A stretch of DNA of 64,000 bases, taken from Haloterrigena salifodinae. GTDB lineage: Archaea > Halobacteriota > Halobacteria > Halobacteriales > Natrialbaceae. The stretch spans positions 1,054,001 to 1,118,000 of the forward strand of contig NZ_RQWN01000002.1 of assembly GCF_003977755.1 (NCBI RefSeq). The letters are read 5' to 3'. The notes under the pieces were generated by a model that worked only from the letters and a program-made list of their open reading frames with translations, was not told where the DNA came from and ran no database searches. The position numbers and the translations under genes are program-made. Positions 9,138 to 17,947 of this stretch are shown here, one piece after another. How positions within the stretch are numbered: the first letter of the stretch is position 1; every line of letters starts with the position of its first letter.

Positions 9138-9578
9138 ATGAATCGGCGCGTCTATCTCGCCGCCGTCGGATCCACCGTTTCGGCCGGATTGGCGGGCTGT
9201 TCGGCCGTCACCAGCCCCTTCGAGAACGACGGTCCCTGCGACGGCCAGAGCTGTACCATCGGGATGAACCGGAACGCCTTCCTCCCTGACGAGTACGAGG
9301 CCAGCGTCGGCGAAACCGTCGTTTGGAAGAACACCAGCGAAGCCATTCACACGGTGACGGCCCGCGAGGCGAGCCTTCCCGAGGGAGCCGACTACTTCGC
9401 GACCGGCGGCTTCGAGGACGAACAGACAGCGATCGACGCCTGGCACGAGTCCCAGGGTGGGAAACTCGAGACCCGCGAGACGTTCGAGCACACGTTCGAG
9501 GTGCCGGGAACCTACACCTACATCTGCGAACCCCACGTTACTGCTGGAATGACCGGCAAGATCATCGTCTCCGAGTGA
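9138..9578 (+). CDS. Halocyanin/plastocyanin-like blue copper lipoprotein
   Basis: A 146-residue exported lipoprotein. The N terminus has a basic stretch, a hydrophobic core and a lipobox (LAGCS), so it is anchored on the outside of the membrane. The cupredoxin ligands are visible: His in AIHTVTA, Cys and His in YICEPHVTAGM, and Met in the same loop. Halocyanins carry electrons in haloarchaeal respiratory chains, but the partner here is unknown. A TATA-like box at 9108-9116 supports the ATG at 9138. The gene is divergent from archaetidylserine synthase. Confidence 0.9.
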   Translation: MNRRVYLAAVGSTVSAGLAGCSAVTSPFENDGPCDGQSCTIGMNRNAFLPDEYEASVGETVVWKNTSEAIHTVTAREASLPEGADYFATGGFEDEQTAIDAWHESQGGKLETRETFEHTFEVPGTYTYICEPHVTAGMTGKIIVSE

Positions 9579-9937
9579 GACGGTCCGACGGACGCGTTTT
9601 CTGCCATCGTTCTGGGGCCGCCCTCGAGCGCACGTCTCTCGAGAACCGATCCGGGTGTGGCCCATCGATCCGGATGTAGCCTGTCGGCGCTCGTCGATAC
9701 GACCCTGTGAGAGGGATCGGTATCGAACCGATTGCTCCCGAGTAGAAATTATTTCGCTCCCGAGTATCTTTCTCCTTCGTATCTGATTTCATACGGTTCT
9801 CGGGAAGTCGGAGAATCTACCCCTCGCCGCCACTGCGGTCCGAAATCGGCGCTCGCCCACAGTGATTGGTGAAGACGTGACACACAGCGAGAAGAATCCT
9901 CCATGTTTATACATTGCGGCGATGGTGAGTTACGTAT
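9579..9937. other. Intergenic region before pckA
   Basis: No convincing gene in 359 bp. It holds a tandem pair of 11-bp direct repeats (9734-9744 and 9756-9766, listed separately) around an AT-rich core. A likely TATA box for pckA is TTTATA at about 9905-9910, some 30 bp before the start codon. Two imperfect copies of GATCCGG(G/A)TGT are at about 9648 and 9668. Confidence 0.6.
9734..9766 (+). repeat. Direct repeat pair GCTCCCGAGTA, 22 bp apart
   Basis: The 11-mer GCTCCCGAGTA occurs at 9734-9744 and again at 9756-9766. The spacing of 22 bp is close to two helical turns, so two proteins could bind the same face of the DNA. It lies about 170-200 bp before pckA, a gluconeogenic gene that is usually regulated. 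A regulator site is inference. Confidence 0.45.
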
Positions 9938-11449
9938 ATGTCCGAAACCGGGGCGGAGACCCGTCCGCTGGTCCGAGAGCTTCCCGACCCGACGACAGCG
10001 TCGAACGTGCGGTACGACCCGTCGTTCGAGGACCTCCGCGACCTCGCGGCCGGCGACGAGACGATGACCGAGTTCGGATCGCCGTCGTACGTCAGCGAAA
10101 CGCGATCCCGCAGCGCCGATCTGACGAAAAACGCCGTCGACGCCGCGTTCGACGAGCGCGACCACGAGCTCGTCGACGACGCGATCGCCCGCGCGGGCGA
10201 CCGCGAGATGGTCTGCGTCGATCGGCTGATGGGACGCCATCCCGACGCGACTTTCTGTTGCCGACTGTTCATCCCCGCCGAGCACGCCCACATCGCGCTG
10301 GGCTGGCGGGACCTGTTCGAACCGTCGGACGGTCGAGAACCCGACCTCTATACGGTCATGGACCCCGACTACAACGAGACCGCAATCCGCGTCCTTCCCG
10401 ACGAAGGCTTTACCGCCGTGCTGGGGACCGACTACATCGGCGAGGCAAAGAAGTCGTTCCTCCGGCTGTACATGTACTGGATCAAGGAACAGGGCGGCCT
10501 CGGTCTCCACGCGGGAAGCAAGCGCGTGCGCGTTCGTAACGAGGAGGGCGACCTCCAGACCGTCGGCCAGGTGTTCATGGGCCTGTCGGCGACCGGCAAG
10601 TCGACGCTCACCTCCCACGGCTGCTGGCTCGAGGACCCCGAAGACGCCACGATGCTCCAGGACGACGTCTGCGGCCTCCTGCCCGACGGCACCGTCGCCG
10701 GCAGCGAGGGCGAGGGGCTGTTCATCAAGACCATCGGCCTCGACGCCGAGGAACAGCCCGAACTCTACGAGGCCGCAACCCACGAGTCGGCCGTCTTCGA
10801 GAATGTCGCCGTCGACGACGACGGGACGGTCCACTTCGACGAGGATCGCTACACCTCGAACTCCAGGGCGGTCGTCCAGCGTGACCAACTCGAGAGTGCC
10901 GACGAGGAGATCGACTTAGAGCGGATGGATCAGGCCTTCTTTATCACCCGGAATCCGCTGATGCCGCCGGTCGCGAAGCTCACGGACGACCAGGCGGCCG
11001 TCGCCTTCATGCTCGGCGAATCGATCGAGACCAGCGCCGGCGATCCGTCCCGCGCGGGCGAGTCGATCCGCGTCGTCGGGACCAACCCCTTCATCATCGG
11101 GCCCGAGGGTGAGGAGGGCAACATCTTCCGGGACCTCATCGAGGTGCTGGACATCGAGTGTTACGTCATCAACACGGGTTATCTCGGCGAGAAGTCCGCG
11201 GACGTCGGCGTTGAGGAGTCCGTCACCATCCTCACCGAAACCGCCCGAGGGGCGATCGAGTGGACCGACGACGACCGCACCGGGCTGACGATCCCCGAGA
11301 GCGTGCCCGGATTCGACATCGGCGAGTACTACGTCCCCGACCACATCGAGAACTACGACGAGGCCGTCGCGGAGCTGCGAGCCGAACGTCGCGACTACCT
11401 CGAGCAGTTCGACGAACTCCGCGAGGAGATCAAAGACGCCGTCTACTGA
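9938..11449 (+). CDS. pckA: Phosphoenolpyruvate carboxykinase (ATP)
   Basis: A 503-residue cytosolic enzyme that converts oxaloacetate and ATP to phosphoenolpyruvate, the entry to gluconeogenesis. The ATP-type signature is visible: the P-loop GLSATGKST near residues 214-222, the metal-binding LQDDVCG, and GSEGEGLFIKTIGLD. The Arg-rich substrate loop is represented by the RNPLMPPVAKLTDDQ region. Length is close to the usual 520-540 residues. It stands alone with its own promoter, followed by 250 bp without a gene but with a T-rich stretch (CTCGTTTTC) that may end the transcript. Confidence 0.93.
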   Translation: MSETGAETRPLVRELPDPTTASNVRYDPSFEDLRDLAAGDETMTEFGSPSYVSETRSRSADLTKNAVDAAFDERDHELVDDAIARAGDREMVCVDRLMGRHPDATFCCRLFIPAEHAHIALGWRDLFEPSDGREPDLYTVMDPDYNETAIRVLPDEGFTAVLGTDYIGEAKKSFLRLYMYWIKEQGGLGLHAGSKRVRVRNEEGDLQTVGQVFMGLSATGKSTLTSHGCWLEDPEDATMLQDDVCGLLPDGTVAGSEGEGLFIKTIGLDAEEQPELYEAATHESAVFENVAVDDDGTVHFDEDRYTSNSRAVVQRDQLESADEEIDLERMDQAFFITRNPLMPPVAKLTDDQAAVAFMLGESIETSAGDPSRAGESIRVVGTNPFIIGPEGEEGNIFRDLIEVLDIECYVINTGYLGEKSADVGVEESVTILTETARGAIEWTDDDRTGLTIPESVPGFDIGEYYVPDHIENYDEAVAELRAERRDYLEQFDELREEIKDAVY

Positions 11450-11700
11450 TCGGGACCGCCAACAGAGCGAGTCTCGCGTCAGTGTCGGTACTGCCGGTTT
11501 CAGTTCGGACCCTCGTTTTCGGAACTTCCGTTTCGTAACTGCGGGTACGCGGTCGTCTGCCTGCTACCCACAGGTGCGCGACCGCCAATGCTCTCTCTCT
11601 CGTCGGGTCCGAAACCACACGGGTCAAAACCCGCTCGAGACGGAGTCAACAGCCCGATCCTAACCGGAAGACTATTTACTCATAGCCGAGTATCTATTGC

Positions 11701-12033
11701 ATGTATTGGCACGATCTCGTCTTTCTCGGCGGCAGTTTACTCACCGTCGTCGCGTTGCTCCCGACGCTGCGCGACCTCGACGCGCGAATCCCGCTGGCGA
11801 CCAGCGTCCCCAAGTTCGCGCTCGCCGTGATCTACACCGGGACCTTCTACTCGCTTGGGATGACGTTCTCGGCGATCGGACTGCTGGGGACCGCGGTCAT
11901 GTGGTCGCTCGTCGTTCGATACCGCTCTCCGACGGGGCGATACCTCCCGACCGGTCAGTCGGAGCCGCCGGTCGATGGTGCGACGGTGGCGGAACCGAGC
12001 CAGCGTCTCGGCACTGATGGCGACCGGCTCTAA
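11701..12033 (+). CDS. Small conserved haloarchaeal membrane protein
   Basis: A 110-residue protein with three hydrophobic stretches (LVFLGGSLLTVVALLPTL, FALAVIYTGTFYSLGMTF, IGLLGTAVMWSLVV) and a hydrophilic tail. The N-terminal MYWHDLVFLGGS and the short loops suggest a compact membrane bundle. A TATA-like box TATTTACT at 11676-11683 lies 25 bp upstream, consistent with a leaderless single-gene transcript. Function unknown. Confidence 0.65.
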   Translation: MYWHDLVFLGGSLLTVVALLPTLRDLDARIPLATSVPKFALAVIYTGTFYSLGMTFSAIGLLGTAVMWSLVVRYRSPTGRYLPTGQSEPPVDGATVAEPSQRLGTDGDRL

Positions 12034-12185
12034 GTCCCGCTCGGCGTTTCCCGCGACCCACGCCGATTGCTCGAACGCTGTTATCGGCCCGCTAATTTTA
12101 AATCCTCCAAAAATCGTGAACGAATCCGGGGCAGAAGTTGCCGCACACGGATAGTGTTATATGCGTTCAGTTCCCACGGTCGACA

Positions 12186-12383
12186 ATGAGCTCGCAAGTA
12201 CAACCGCCGACTGCCCGCGTCTGCGAACGGTGCGATCGAACCGAGCGATGGGACGACAACCTCGAGGCCTGGCAGATCGCCCGCGAAGACGGCGAAAAGC
12301 AGGTCGGAAATCCACACTGCATTCACGAGTGGGACATTAACGGAACGTTCAATCCCGTCTCCGGTAACGTGAACGCGGACTGA
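12186..12383 (+). CDS. HEWD family small protein
   Basis: A 65-residue protein with CERC near the N terminus and the hallmark IHEWDINGTFNP near the C terminus, the motif that names this haloarchaeal family. The CxxC plus a later Cys-His pair (HCIHEW) could bind a zinc ion. A TATA-like box (GTTATATG, 12153-12162) supports the ATG at 12186. Function is unknown for the family. Confidence 0.8.
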   Translation: MSSQVQPPTARVCERCDRTERWDDNLEAWQIAREDGEKQVGNPHCIHEWDINGTFNPVSGNVNAD

Positions 12384-12484
12384 CGAGGGCGTGGCCGCCC
12401 GGATCGACCTCTCTAGAGCCCTGCGGTCGTCCCGCGACATCGTCATGGGACTTTTCTCCGTCTCGAGCGTAGCCGGCGACACGA

Positions 12485-12787
12485 ATGCCAACGGTCTACA
12501 TCACGGTTCCGCCGTCCGAAGCGGATAGAATCGCCGAGACGCTTGTCGAGGACCGACTCGCGGCCTGCGTCAACCGACTGTCGACGACCTCCACCTACCG
12601 TTGGGAGGGCGAAATTCACCGCGACGACGAAGCTGTTCTGCTCGCAAAGACGACCGCCGACGCCTACGACGACCTAGTCGACCGCGTCGAAGCGATCCAC
12701 CCGTACGACGTCCCCTGTATCGAACGCTTCGACGAGGCCCACGTCCTCAAGTCATTCGCCGAGTGGCGGACCGAAAGCGTCGAGTAA
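12485..12787 (+). CDS. cutA: CutA divalent-cation tolerance protein
   Basis: A 100-residue protein with the full CutA1 pattern: MPTVYITVPPSEADRIAETL, ACVNR, YRWEGEI, and HPYDVPCIE. CutA forms very stable trimers with a ferredoxin-like fold; it was named for copper tolerance, but its role is unsettled. Length is typical. It is a stand-alone gene between the HEWD protein and ribosomal protein L11. Confidence 0.93.
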   Translation: MPTVYITVPPSEADRIAETLVEDRLAACVNRLSTTSTYRWEGEIHRDDEAVLLAKTTADAYDDLVDRVEAIHPYDVPCIERFDEAHVLKSFAEWRTESVE

Positions 12788-12877
12788 CGGCCGGGCCGCG
12801 AGGCGTACGACACCGTATCACAGACCTCACTGCCCGAATTAGCAACCCTTAAAACTCGCGCACGGGTTGTGACGGGT

Positions 12878-13366
12878 ATGGCTGGAACCATCGAAGTGCT
12901 CGTTCCGGGTGGCCAGGCCAACCCTGGCCCGCCGCTCGGTCCCGAGCTCGGACCGACCCCTGTCGACGTGCAGGCGGTCGTACAGGAGATCAACGACCAG
13001 ACGGAAGCGTTCGACGGCACCGAAGTCCCCGTCACCGTCGACTACGAGGACGACGGCTCCTTCGAAATCGACGTCGGTGTCCCGCCGACGGCCGAACTGA
13101 TCAAGGACGAAGCTGACTTCGAGACCGGCAGCGGCGAACCCCAGAAGGACTTCGTCGCGGATCTGTCGGTCGAACAGGTCAAACAGATCGCCGAGCAGAA
13201 ACACCCCGACCTGCTCGCCTACGACGCGAAAAACGCCGCGAAGGAAGTCGTCGGCACCTGCGCCTCGATGGGCGTCACCATCGAGGGCAACGACGCTCGA
13301 GAGTTCAAGCAGCGAGTCGACGACGGCGAGTACGACGACGTGCTCGTCGACGAAGCGGCAGCGTAG
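12878..13366 (+). CDS. rpl11: Large-subunit ribosomal protein L11
   Basis: A 162-residue L11 of the GTPase-associated centre. The N-terminal domain begins MAGTIEVLVPGGQANPGPPL, where the proline-rich loop contacts factors; the C-terminal domain binds 23S rRNA. The ATG at 12878 gives the usual archaeal length and lies 27 bp after a TATA-like box (CTTAAAA). In Halobacterium L11 is transcribed separately from L1-L10-L12, which agrees with the separate promoter here. The last codons (V-D-E-A-A-A) form part of the first hairpin of the repeat array downstream. Confidence 0.95.
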   Translation: MAGTIEVLVPGGQANPGPPLGPELGPTPVDVQAVVQEINDQTEAFDGTEVPVTVDYEDDGSFEIDVGVPPTAELIKDEADFETGSGEPQKDFVADLSVEQVKQIAEQKHPDLLAYDAKNAAKEVVGTCASMGVTIEGNDAREFKQRVDDGEYDDVLVDEAAA

Positions 13367-13710
13367 TCGACGAGCGCCTGAAGTACGAGCGTCGCGAGTA
13401 CTTCTTCGTTCTTGTGGGCGAAGCGGCAGCGTCGTCCACAAGAGCTCGGAACACGAGCACGGCGAGTGTTCCGTTGTACTTCTCGACGAAGCGGCAGCGT
13501 AGTCGACGAGCGTGTTATCGTTCTTGCAGTCGACGCGAACGTGTAGTTGCGAGTGCTCGGAACACGAGCAGAACGGACGTTCCGGTGTGTCCTCGTCGGC
13601 GAAGCGACGGCGTGTTCGACGAGTCCCCGAACCGGGAACGCACCGAGTATTCTTCGTTCGTCCCGACGACCGATAGCGTAGCCACGGTGGTCGAACGCAC
13701 GCCGTTTACT
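13342..13710 (+). repeat. Array of alternating hairpin repeats (A and B) after rpl11
   Basis: Two hairpin types alternate with a 68-bp period. Type A has 9-10 bp arms around a 14-nt core GAAGCGGCAGCGTA: A1 13342-13375, A2 13411-13442, A3 13479-13510, A4 13592-13623. Type B is 25 nt with 5-7 bp arms around an 11-nt loop beginning GAGC: B1 13380-13404, B2 13448-13472, B3 13559-13583. Arms change between copies but mostly keep pairing: A1 CTCGTCGAC/GTCGACGAG against A2 CTTGTGGGC/GTCCACAAG, and B1 GAAGTAC/GTACTTC against B2 GGAACAC/GTGTTCC. A3 and B3 have one or two mismatches. A decayed further pair may run to about 13710. The array starts inside the rpl11 coding end. Confidence 0.75.
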
Positions 13711-13877
13711 CGGTGACTACGGCTGTTTTGCCGGTCCCTATCCGCTTCCGGACGCCGATTCACGGGACGTCGACGGTGGACGAGGGAGCCGTAGCTGTGC
13801 CCTATCCCGCGTTCGGGAGCGCGTACCATCCCATATTGTGATAATAACAAATGATTCATGGCTGTTGGAGCCTCGGT

Positions 13878-15287
13878 ATGCGAGTGACCTATCTCGAGTC
13901 GGCAGCGATTCTCGTCGAAGACGAGCAGACGTCGATTCTCTGTGATCCCTGGCTGGTGGACGGCGCGTACTACGGCTCGTGGGCCCACTACCCCGAACCC
14001 GAGTTCGACCCGGAGGACTTCAACGACGTCGACTACATCTATATCTCGCACATCCATCCGGACCACTTCGACCCCGACACGCTCGAACGCATGGACAGGG
14101 ACATTCCGGTGCTCATCCACGACTACCGGTGGGACTATCTCCACGACGCCGTCGCTGCGCTGGGGTTCGACGTGATCGAGCTGTCCCACGGCGAGCGCAC
14201 GCCGCTCGAGGGCGACATGCACATCAACGTGCTCGCGGCCGACGGCTGCGATCCGGAGCGCTGCGGGAACTACTTTGGGTGTACGTGGTACGACGACGAC
14301 GCGGAGGAACCGGGCTCGACGCAGGTCGACTCGATGGCGGTCATCGACAACGGGGAGCAGACGGTCGTCAACACCAACGACGTGCCGTTTTCGATCGCCG
14401 AGTCGGTCTGTCGAACCGTCACCGACGAGTACGGGACGATCGATCTCCTCTGTCACCAGTACAGCGCGGCGCAGTTCTACCCCCAGGCCGTCACCGACTA
14501 CAGCCACGAGAAGAAGCTCCGCGAACGCGACCGCGTCATCCAGGAGAAACACGAGCGGGCGCTCGAGTTCATCGACATCTTCGAACCCCGTTTCTACATG
14601 CCATTCGCCGGCGAGTACGTGCTGACGGGCGACCTCGCCCACCTCAACGAATACACGGCGAATCCGCCCCGCGAGGAAGCGCTCGAGTTCTTCACCGACG
14701 CCGTCGACCCCGACGACCACGAATGCGTCTTCTTGAACTCCGGCGAACACATCGACCTCGAGACCGGCGAGCGATCCGCGCCGTTCGAGCCGGCGGATCC
14801 AGACGCGAAGCGCCGCTACATCGAGGAAGAGCTGGCGTCGCGATCGTTCGAGTACGAGGCCGACCCGATGCCGACGCTGTCGGAGCTCCAGGCGTACGTT
14901 CCCTACGCCTACGAGAGCTTAGAGGAAAAGCGCGAGCGAATCGGGTATAGCACCGAGACGACGGTCCTGATCTCGCTGGTCGACGACGTCTATCTCGAGC
15001 TCTCGATGAACGGCGGCGGCTACCGGTACGTGTCCGATCCCCGCCCCGTAGAGTACGACGGCTACGTGAAACTCGAGGCCGACGCGCGGCTCGTAAAGCG
15101 GCTGTTCGAAGGCCCTCACAGCGCCTACTGGGCGGACGCGAAGATCGGCTCGCACCTCGGGGTCCAGAAGGAGCCGGACATCTACGAACGCGGGTTGTTC
15201 CTCTGTCTCGGGTCGTTCCACACCCACGGCTACGACGTGCCCGTCGAGGCGGACGCGACGGCGAGTGCGAAAGCGACACAGGACTAG
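13878..15287 (+). CDS. Metallo-beta-lactamase-fold hydrolase, UlaG/CMAH-like
   Basis: A 469-residue protein. The first 250 residues are a metallo-beta-lactamase fold with SILCDPWLVDGAYYGSW and the metal motif SHIHPDHF (HxHxDH). This opening resembles UlaG-like lactonases and the metallo-hydrolase part of CMP-N-acetylneuraminate hydroxylase-type enzymes. The C-terminal half has conserved aromatic residues (YVPYAYESLEEKRERIGY, FHTHGYDVP) with no domain I can name. I prefer the ATG at 13878, which begins MRVTYLESAAILVEDE, over one at 13851. The neighbours give no pathway clue: it lies between rpl11 and rpl1. Substrate unknown. Confidence 0.75.
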   Translation: MRVTYLESAAILVEDEQTSILCDPWLVDGAYYGSWAHYPEPEFDPEDFNDVDYIYISHIHPDHFDPDTLERMDRDIPVLIHDYRWDYLHDAVAALGFDVIELSHGERTPLEGDMHINVLAADGCDPERCGNYFGCTWYDDDAEEPGSTQVDSMAVIDNGEQTVVNTNDVPFSIAESVCRTVTDEYGTIDLLCHQYSAAQFYPQAVTDYSHEKKLRERDRVIQEKHERALEFIDIFEPRFYMPFAGEYVLTGDLAHLNEYTANPPREEALEFFTDAVDPDDHECVFLNSGEHIDLETGERSAPFEPADPDAKRRYIEEELASRSFEYEADPMPTLSELQAYVPYAYESLEEKRERIGYSTETTVLISLVDDVYLELSMNGGGYRYVSDPRPVEYDGYVKLEADARLVKRLFEGPHSAYWADAKIGSHLGVQKEPDIYERGLFLCLGSFHTHGYDVPVEADATASAKATQD

Positions 15288-15352
15288 TCATGGCGTCTGG
15301 CGACGTTCAGGTGTGACGTCTCGTTGATCTCGTCCGTCGGTCGACCGCCGGG

Positions 15353-15907
15353 TTAGATCTTGTTCGCGGGGGGGACGGTGCGATCGTCGGGCCGGGACGT
15401 CCCACCGGTAGCCATAATCACGCGCACGCCCGCGCCGATTCCGAGGGCGCCGGCGAAACCCGCTACGACAACGGTCAGCGCAAGCGAGAAACCGGCGATG
15501 CCAGCGAGCAGACTACCGAGGAAGATACCGACCGAGAGGCGGTCGCGGCCGAGCCGCGCCGCGATCGACCGTCCGAACGCGACGAAACCGAGGGCGGTGA
15601 ACGCGGGCACGATCGTCCCGCCGAGGACGATCATCGGAATCCCGAAGAACGGCCCCAGATCCGTACCGAGTATCAGGTGCCCCGTACTGCCGAGTCCGAC
15701 GACGACGAACAGTCCCGGCAGGCCGACGCAGATCGAAATAACCGGGCTCCGGCGAGCCTTCGTTACCGTTCGCGGGGCGTACCCCTGAAGCAATCCGAGC
15801 ACCACGGCCGCGAACACGAACGTCCCGGCGAACAGGAGCCCCGCCCGCTCGAGCGGGCTGATCGTTTCCAGCGTTTCGAAGCCGAGTCCGCCGATCGTCA
15901 GCGGCAT
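15353..15907 (-). CDS. Multispanning membrane protein of unknown function
   Basis: A 184-residue protein with about five hydrophobic helices (AGLLFAGTFVFAAVVLGLL, ISICVGLPGLFVVVGLG, IPMIVLGGTIVPAFTALGF, IFLGSLLAGIAGFSLALTVV). It is convergent with the hydrolase gene. I chose the ATG at 15907; a TATA-like box on the minus strand (ATTTATA, about 15941-15948) implies a short leader of about 10 nt. No family recognised. Confidence 0.55.
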   Translation of the reverse strand: MPLTIGGLGFETLETISPLERAGLLFAGTFVFAAVVLGLLQGYAPRTVTKARRSPVISICVGLPGLFVVVGLGSTGHLILGTDLGPFFGIPMIVLGGTIVPAFTALGFVAFGRSIAARLGRDRLSVGIFLGSLLAGIAGFSLALTVVVAGFAGALGIGAGVRVIMATGGTSRPDDRTVPPANKI

Positions 15908-16175
15908 AACCGACCCGATTCCCGTCGCCCCACTAACACTATATAAATCTGATGGCCACATACAGGAAATATACACTATCAGGTAATATAATATTTTCGC
16001 TCGCTGAACGTATTCCTGCGCTTCCCAGCGAGACGGACGTTCGCGTTTCCCGAGCGAACCAAAAAGCGCGCGGTTCGTCAGTTGATAGTTCGAACGGTAC
16101 AGAGACGCACGCGTATCGAGGAAGTCAGCGCTGGCAGTTCGACGGGTTTAAGTTCGCCATGGCACTCCGTTCAAA
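15908..16175. other. Divergent promoter region between membrane protein gene and rpl1
   Basis: No gene seen. It holds the minus-strand TATA-like box near 15941-15948 for the membrane protein, an AT-rich patch at 15960-16000, and the rpl1 TATA-like box GTTTAAGT at 16146-16153. Its AT-rich middle contrasts with the flanking genes. Confidence 0.55.
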
Positions 16176-16239
16176 GGAGACAGGCCTAGCCTGTTTCACT
16201 GACCCGTAGGAGCACTCCTGCGTACTACGGAGGTGAACG
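16176..16239 (+). promoter_or_regulatory. Structured leader of the L1-L10-L12 operon, probable L1 autoregulation site
   Basis: From the TATA-like box at 16146-16153 transcription should start near 16176, giving a leader of about 64 nt, unlike the leaderless genes around it. The leader contains a perfect 6-bp hairpin (ACAGGC/GCCTGT, 16180-16194), a second stem around GTAGGAG/CTCCTGC (about 16206-16221), and a strong Shine-Dalgarno GGAGGTGA at 16229-16236. Archaeal L1 is known to repress its own operon by binding mRNA, and Halobacterium has a comparable leader. That this one binds L1 is inference. Confidence 0.6.
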
Positions 16240-16872
16240 ATGGCAGATTCGGATATTGAAACAGCAGTCGCTCGCGCACTCGAGGACGCCCCCGATCGGA
16301 ACTTTACCGAGACGGTCGACCTCGCGATCAATCTGCGCGACCTCGACCTAAACGAACCGTCGAACCGAGTTGACGAGTCTATCGTCCTGCCGTCCGGAAC
16401 CGGCCAGGATACGCGAATCGTCGTCATTGCCGAGGGAGAAACCGCCGTCCGCGCCGAAGAGGCAGCGGACGAGGTTCTCTCGGAAGACGACGTGGCCGAT
16501 CTGGACGATGACGAGGCCAAGGACATGGCCGACGAGACGGACTTCTTCATCGCCGAAGAGGCGATGATGCAAGATATTGCCCGGCACCTGGGTACCATTC
16601 TCGGTCCCCGAGGGAAGATGCCGGACCCGCTCGCGCCCGACGACGACGTCGTCGAGACCGTCAACCGGCTCAAAAACACCGTGCAGCTTCGCTCCGGCGA
16701 CCGACGAACGTTCCACACGCTCGTCGGCGCCGAGGACATGGATGCGGAGAACATCGCCGACAACATCGACGTCATCCTGCGTCGCCTGCACGCCGACCTC
16801 GAGAAGGGGCCCCAGAACATCGACGCCGTCTACGTGAAGACGACGATGGGGCCGTCTGTGGAGGTGGCCTAA
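16240..16872 (+). CDS. rpl1: Large-subunit ribosomal protein L1
   Basis: A 210-residue L1 of the ribosomal stalk that helps release deacylated tRNA from the E site. Family marks are [17 protein letters not shown] at the N terminus, [13 protein letters not shown] in the middle, and [14 protein letters not shown] at the end. It is the first gene of an operon with rpl10 (1-bp gap) and rpl12. The start is fixed by a strong ribosome-binding site 3 nt upstream. Confidence 0.96.
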   Translation: MADSDIETAVARALEDAPDRNFTETVDLAINLRDLDLNEPSNRVDESIVLPSGTGQDTRIVVIAEGETAVRAEEAADEVLSEDDVADLDDDEAKDMADETDFFIAEEAMMQDIARHLGTILGPRGKMPDPLAPDDDVVETVNRLKNTVQLRSGDRRTFHTLVGAEDMDAENIADNIDVILRRLHADLEKGPQNIDAVYVKTTMGPSVEVA

Positions 16873-16873
16873 T

Positions 16874-17926
16874 ATGAGCGCACAGGCTGAACGCAAGACC
16901 GAGAACCTTCCCCAGTGGAAGCGAGAGGAAGTCGACGAGCTCCAGGAGATCATCGAGAGCTACGACAGCGTCGGCATCGTCGGCATCACCGGCATTCCGA
17001 GCAAGCAGCTCCAGGACATGCGCCGTGGTCTGCACGGTACCGCTGAGCTCCGCGTCAGCCGCAATACCCTGCAGGTCCGTGCACTGGAGGAGTCCGGCCT
17101 CGAGGACCTCGTTGATCATATCGAGGGCCAGGTCGGGATCGTCGGTACGAACGACAACCCGTTCACGCTCTACAAGGAGCTCGAGGCGTCGAAGACGCCC
17201 GCCCCGATCAACGAGGGCGAGGTCGCCCCGAACGACATCGTCATCCCCGAGGGTGACACCGGGGTCGACCCGGGACCGTTCGTCGGCGAACTCCAGAGCA
17301 TCGGTGCCAACGCACGGATCGAAGAGGGTTCGATTCAGGTCATGGAGGACTCGACGGTCCTCGAGGCCGGCGGCGAAGTCTCTGCTGATCTGGCGAACGT
17401 CCTCAACGAGCTCGGGATCGAGCCCAAGGAGGTCGGACTCGACCTTCGCGCCGTCGTCGCTGACGGCGTTCTCTTCGACCCCGAGGACCTCGACATCGAC
17501 GTCGAGGCCTACGAGAGCGACGTGTCGACCGCCGCCGCACGCGCACGGAACCTCGCGATCAACGCGTCGTTCCCGACCGCGTCGACGGCGCCGACGCTCA
17601 TCGCCAAGGCCACGGGCGAGGCCAAGAGCCTCGGCCTGCAGGCCGCGATCGAGGACGAAGAGCTGATGCCCGACCTCGTCAGCAAGGCCGACGCACAGCT
17701 GCGTGCGCTCGCGGCCCAGATCGACGACGAGGAGGCCCTGCCCGAGGAACTGCAGGGCGTCGACGCGGCCGCTGAACCGGCCGCCGACGAGGGCGAGGAC
17801 GAATCGGCTGACGAACAGGACGACACCGAAGCTGACGCCGACGAGGCCGACGCCGACACCGACGATGACGACGAAGACGAAGACGACGGTGACGGCGGGG
17901 CCGGTCTCGGCGAGATGTTCGGATAA
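16874..17926 (+). CDS. rpl10: Large-subunit ribosomal protein L10 (P0)
   Basis: A 350-residue stalk base protein that holds the L12 (P1) dimers. The N-terminal rRNA-binding domain holds [18 protein letters not shown] and [17 protein letters not shown], followed by the archaeal/eukaryal insertion and the helical L12-binding spine. About 60 residues of Ala/Glu/Asp-rich hinge precede the conserved tip [10 protein letters not shown], which recruits elongation factors. Length is normal for haloarchaea. Confidence 0.96.
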   Translation: MSAQAERKTENLPQWKREEVDELQEIIESYDSVGIVGITGIPSKQLQDMRRGLHGTAELRVSRNTLQVRALEESGLEDLVDHIEGQVGIVGTNDNPFTLYKELEASKTPAPINEGEVAPNDIVIPEGDTGVDPGPFVGELQSIGANARIEEGSIQVMEDSTVLEAGGEVSADLANVLNELGIEPKEVGLDLRAVVADGVLFDPEDLDIDVEAYESDVSTAAARARNLAINASFPTASTAPTLIAKATGEAKSLGLQAAIEDEELMPDLVSKADAQLRALAAQIDDEEALPEELQGVDAAAEPAADEGEDESADEQDDTEADADEADADTDDDDEDEDDGDGGAGLGEMFG

Positions 17927-17947
17927 TCACTACTGGAGGACACTACA

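Noticed and set aside
9749-10888. A 379-codon minus-strand frame over pckA
   Set aside because: Antisense to the P-loop region of PEP carboxykinase; Val/Gly/Arg-rich shadow.
12081-12491. A 136-codon minus-strand frame over the HEWD gene
   Set aside because: It looks fairly ordinary in composition, but the HEWD family motif and TATA spacing on the plus strand are specific, and the two would overlap fully.
13414-13716. A 100-codon plus-strand frame within the hairpin array
   Set aside because: Its codons follow the repeat units and the protein is Ser/Arg-rich without order; the structure explains the sequence better.
13717-13797. Complementary 8-mers CTACGGCT (about 13717) and AGCCGTAG (about 13790)
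   Set aside because: Arms are about 65 bp apart with no supporting structure between; could be chance.
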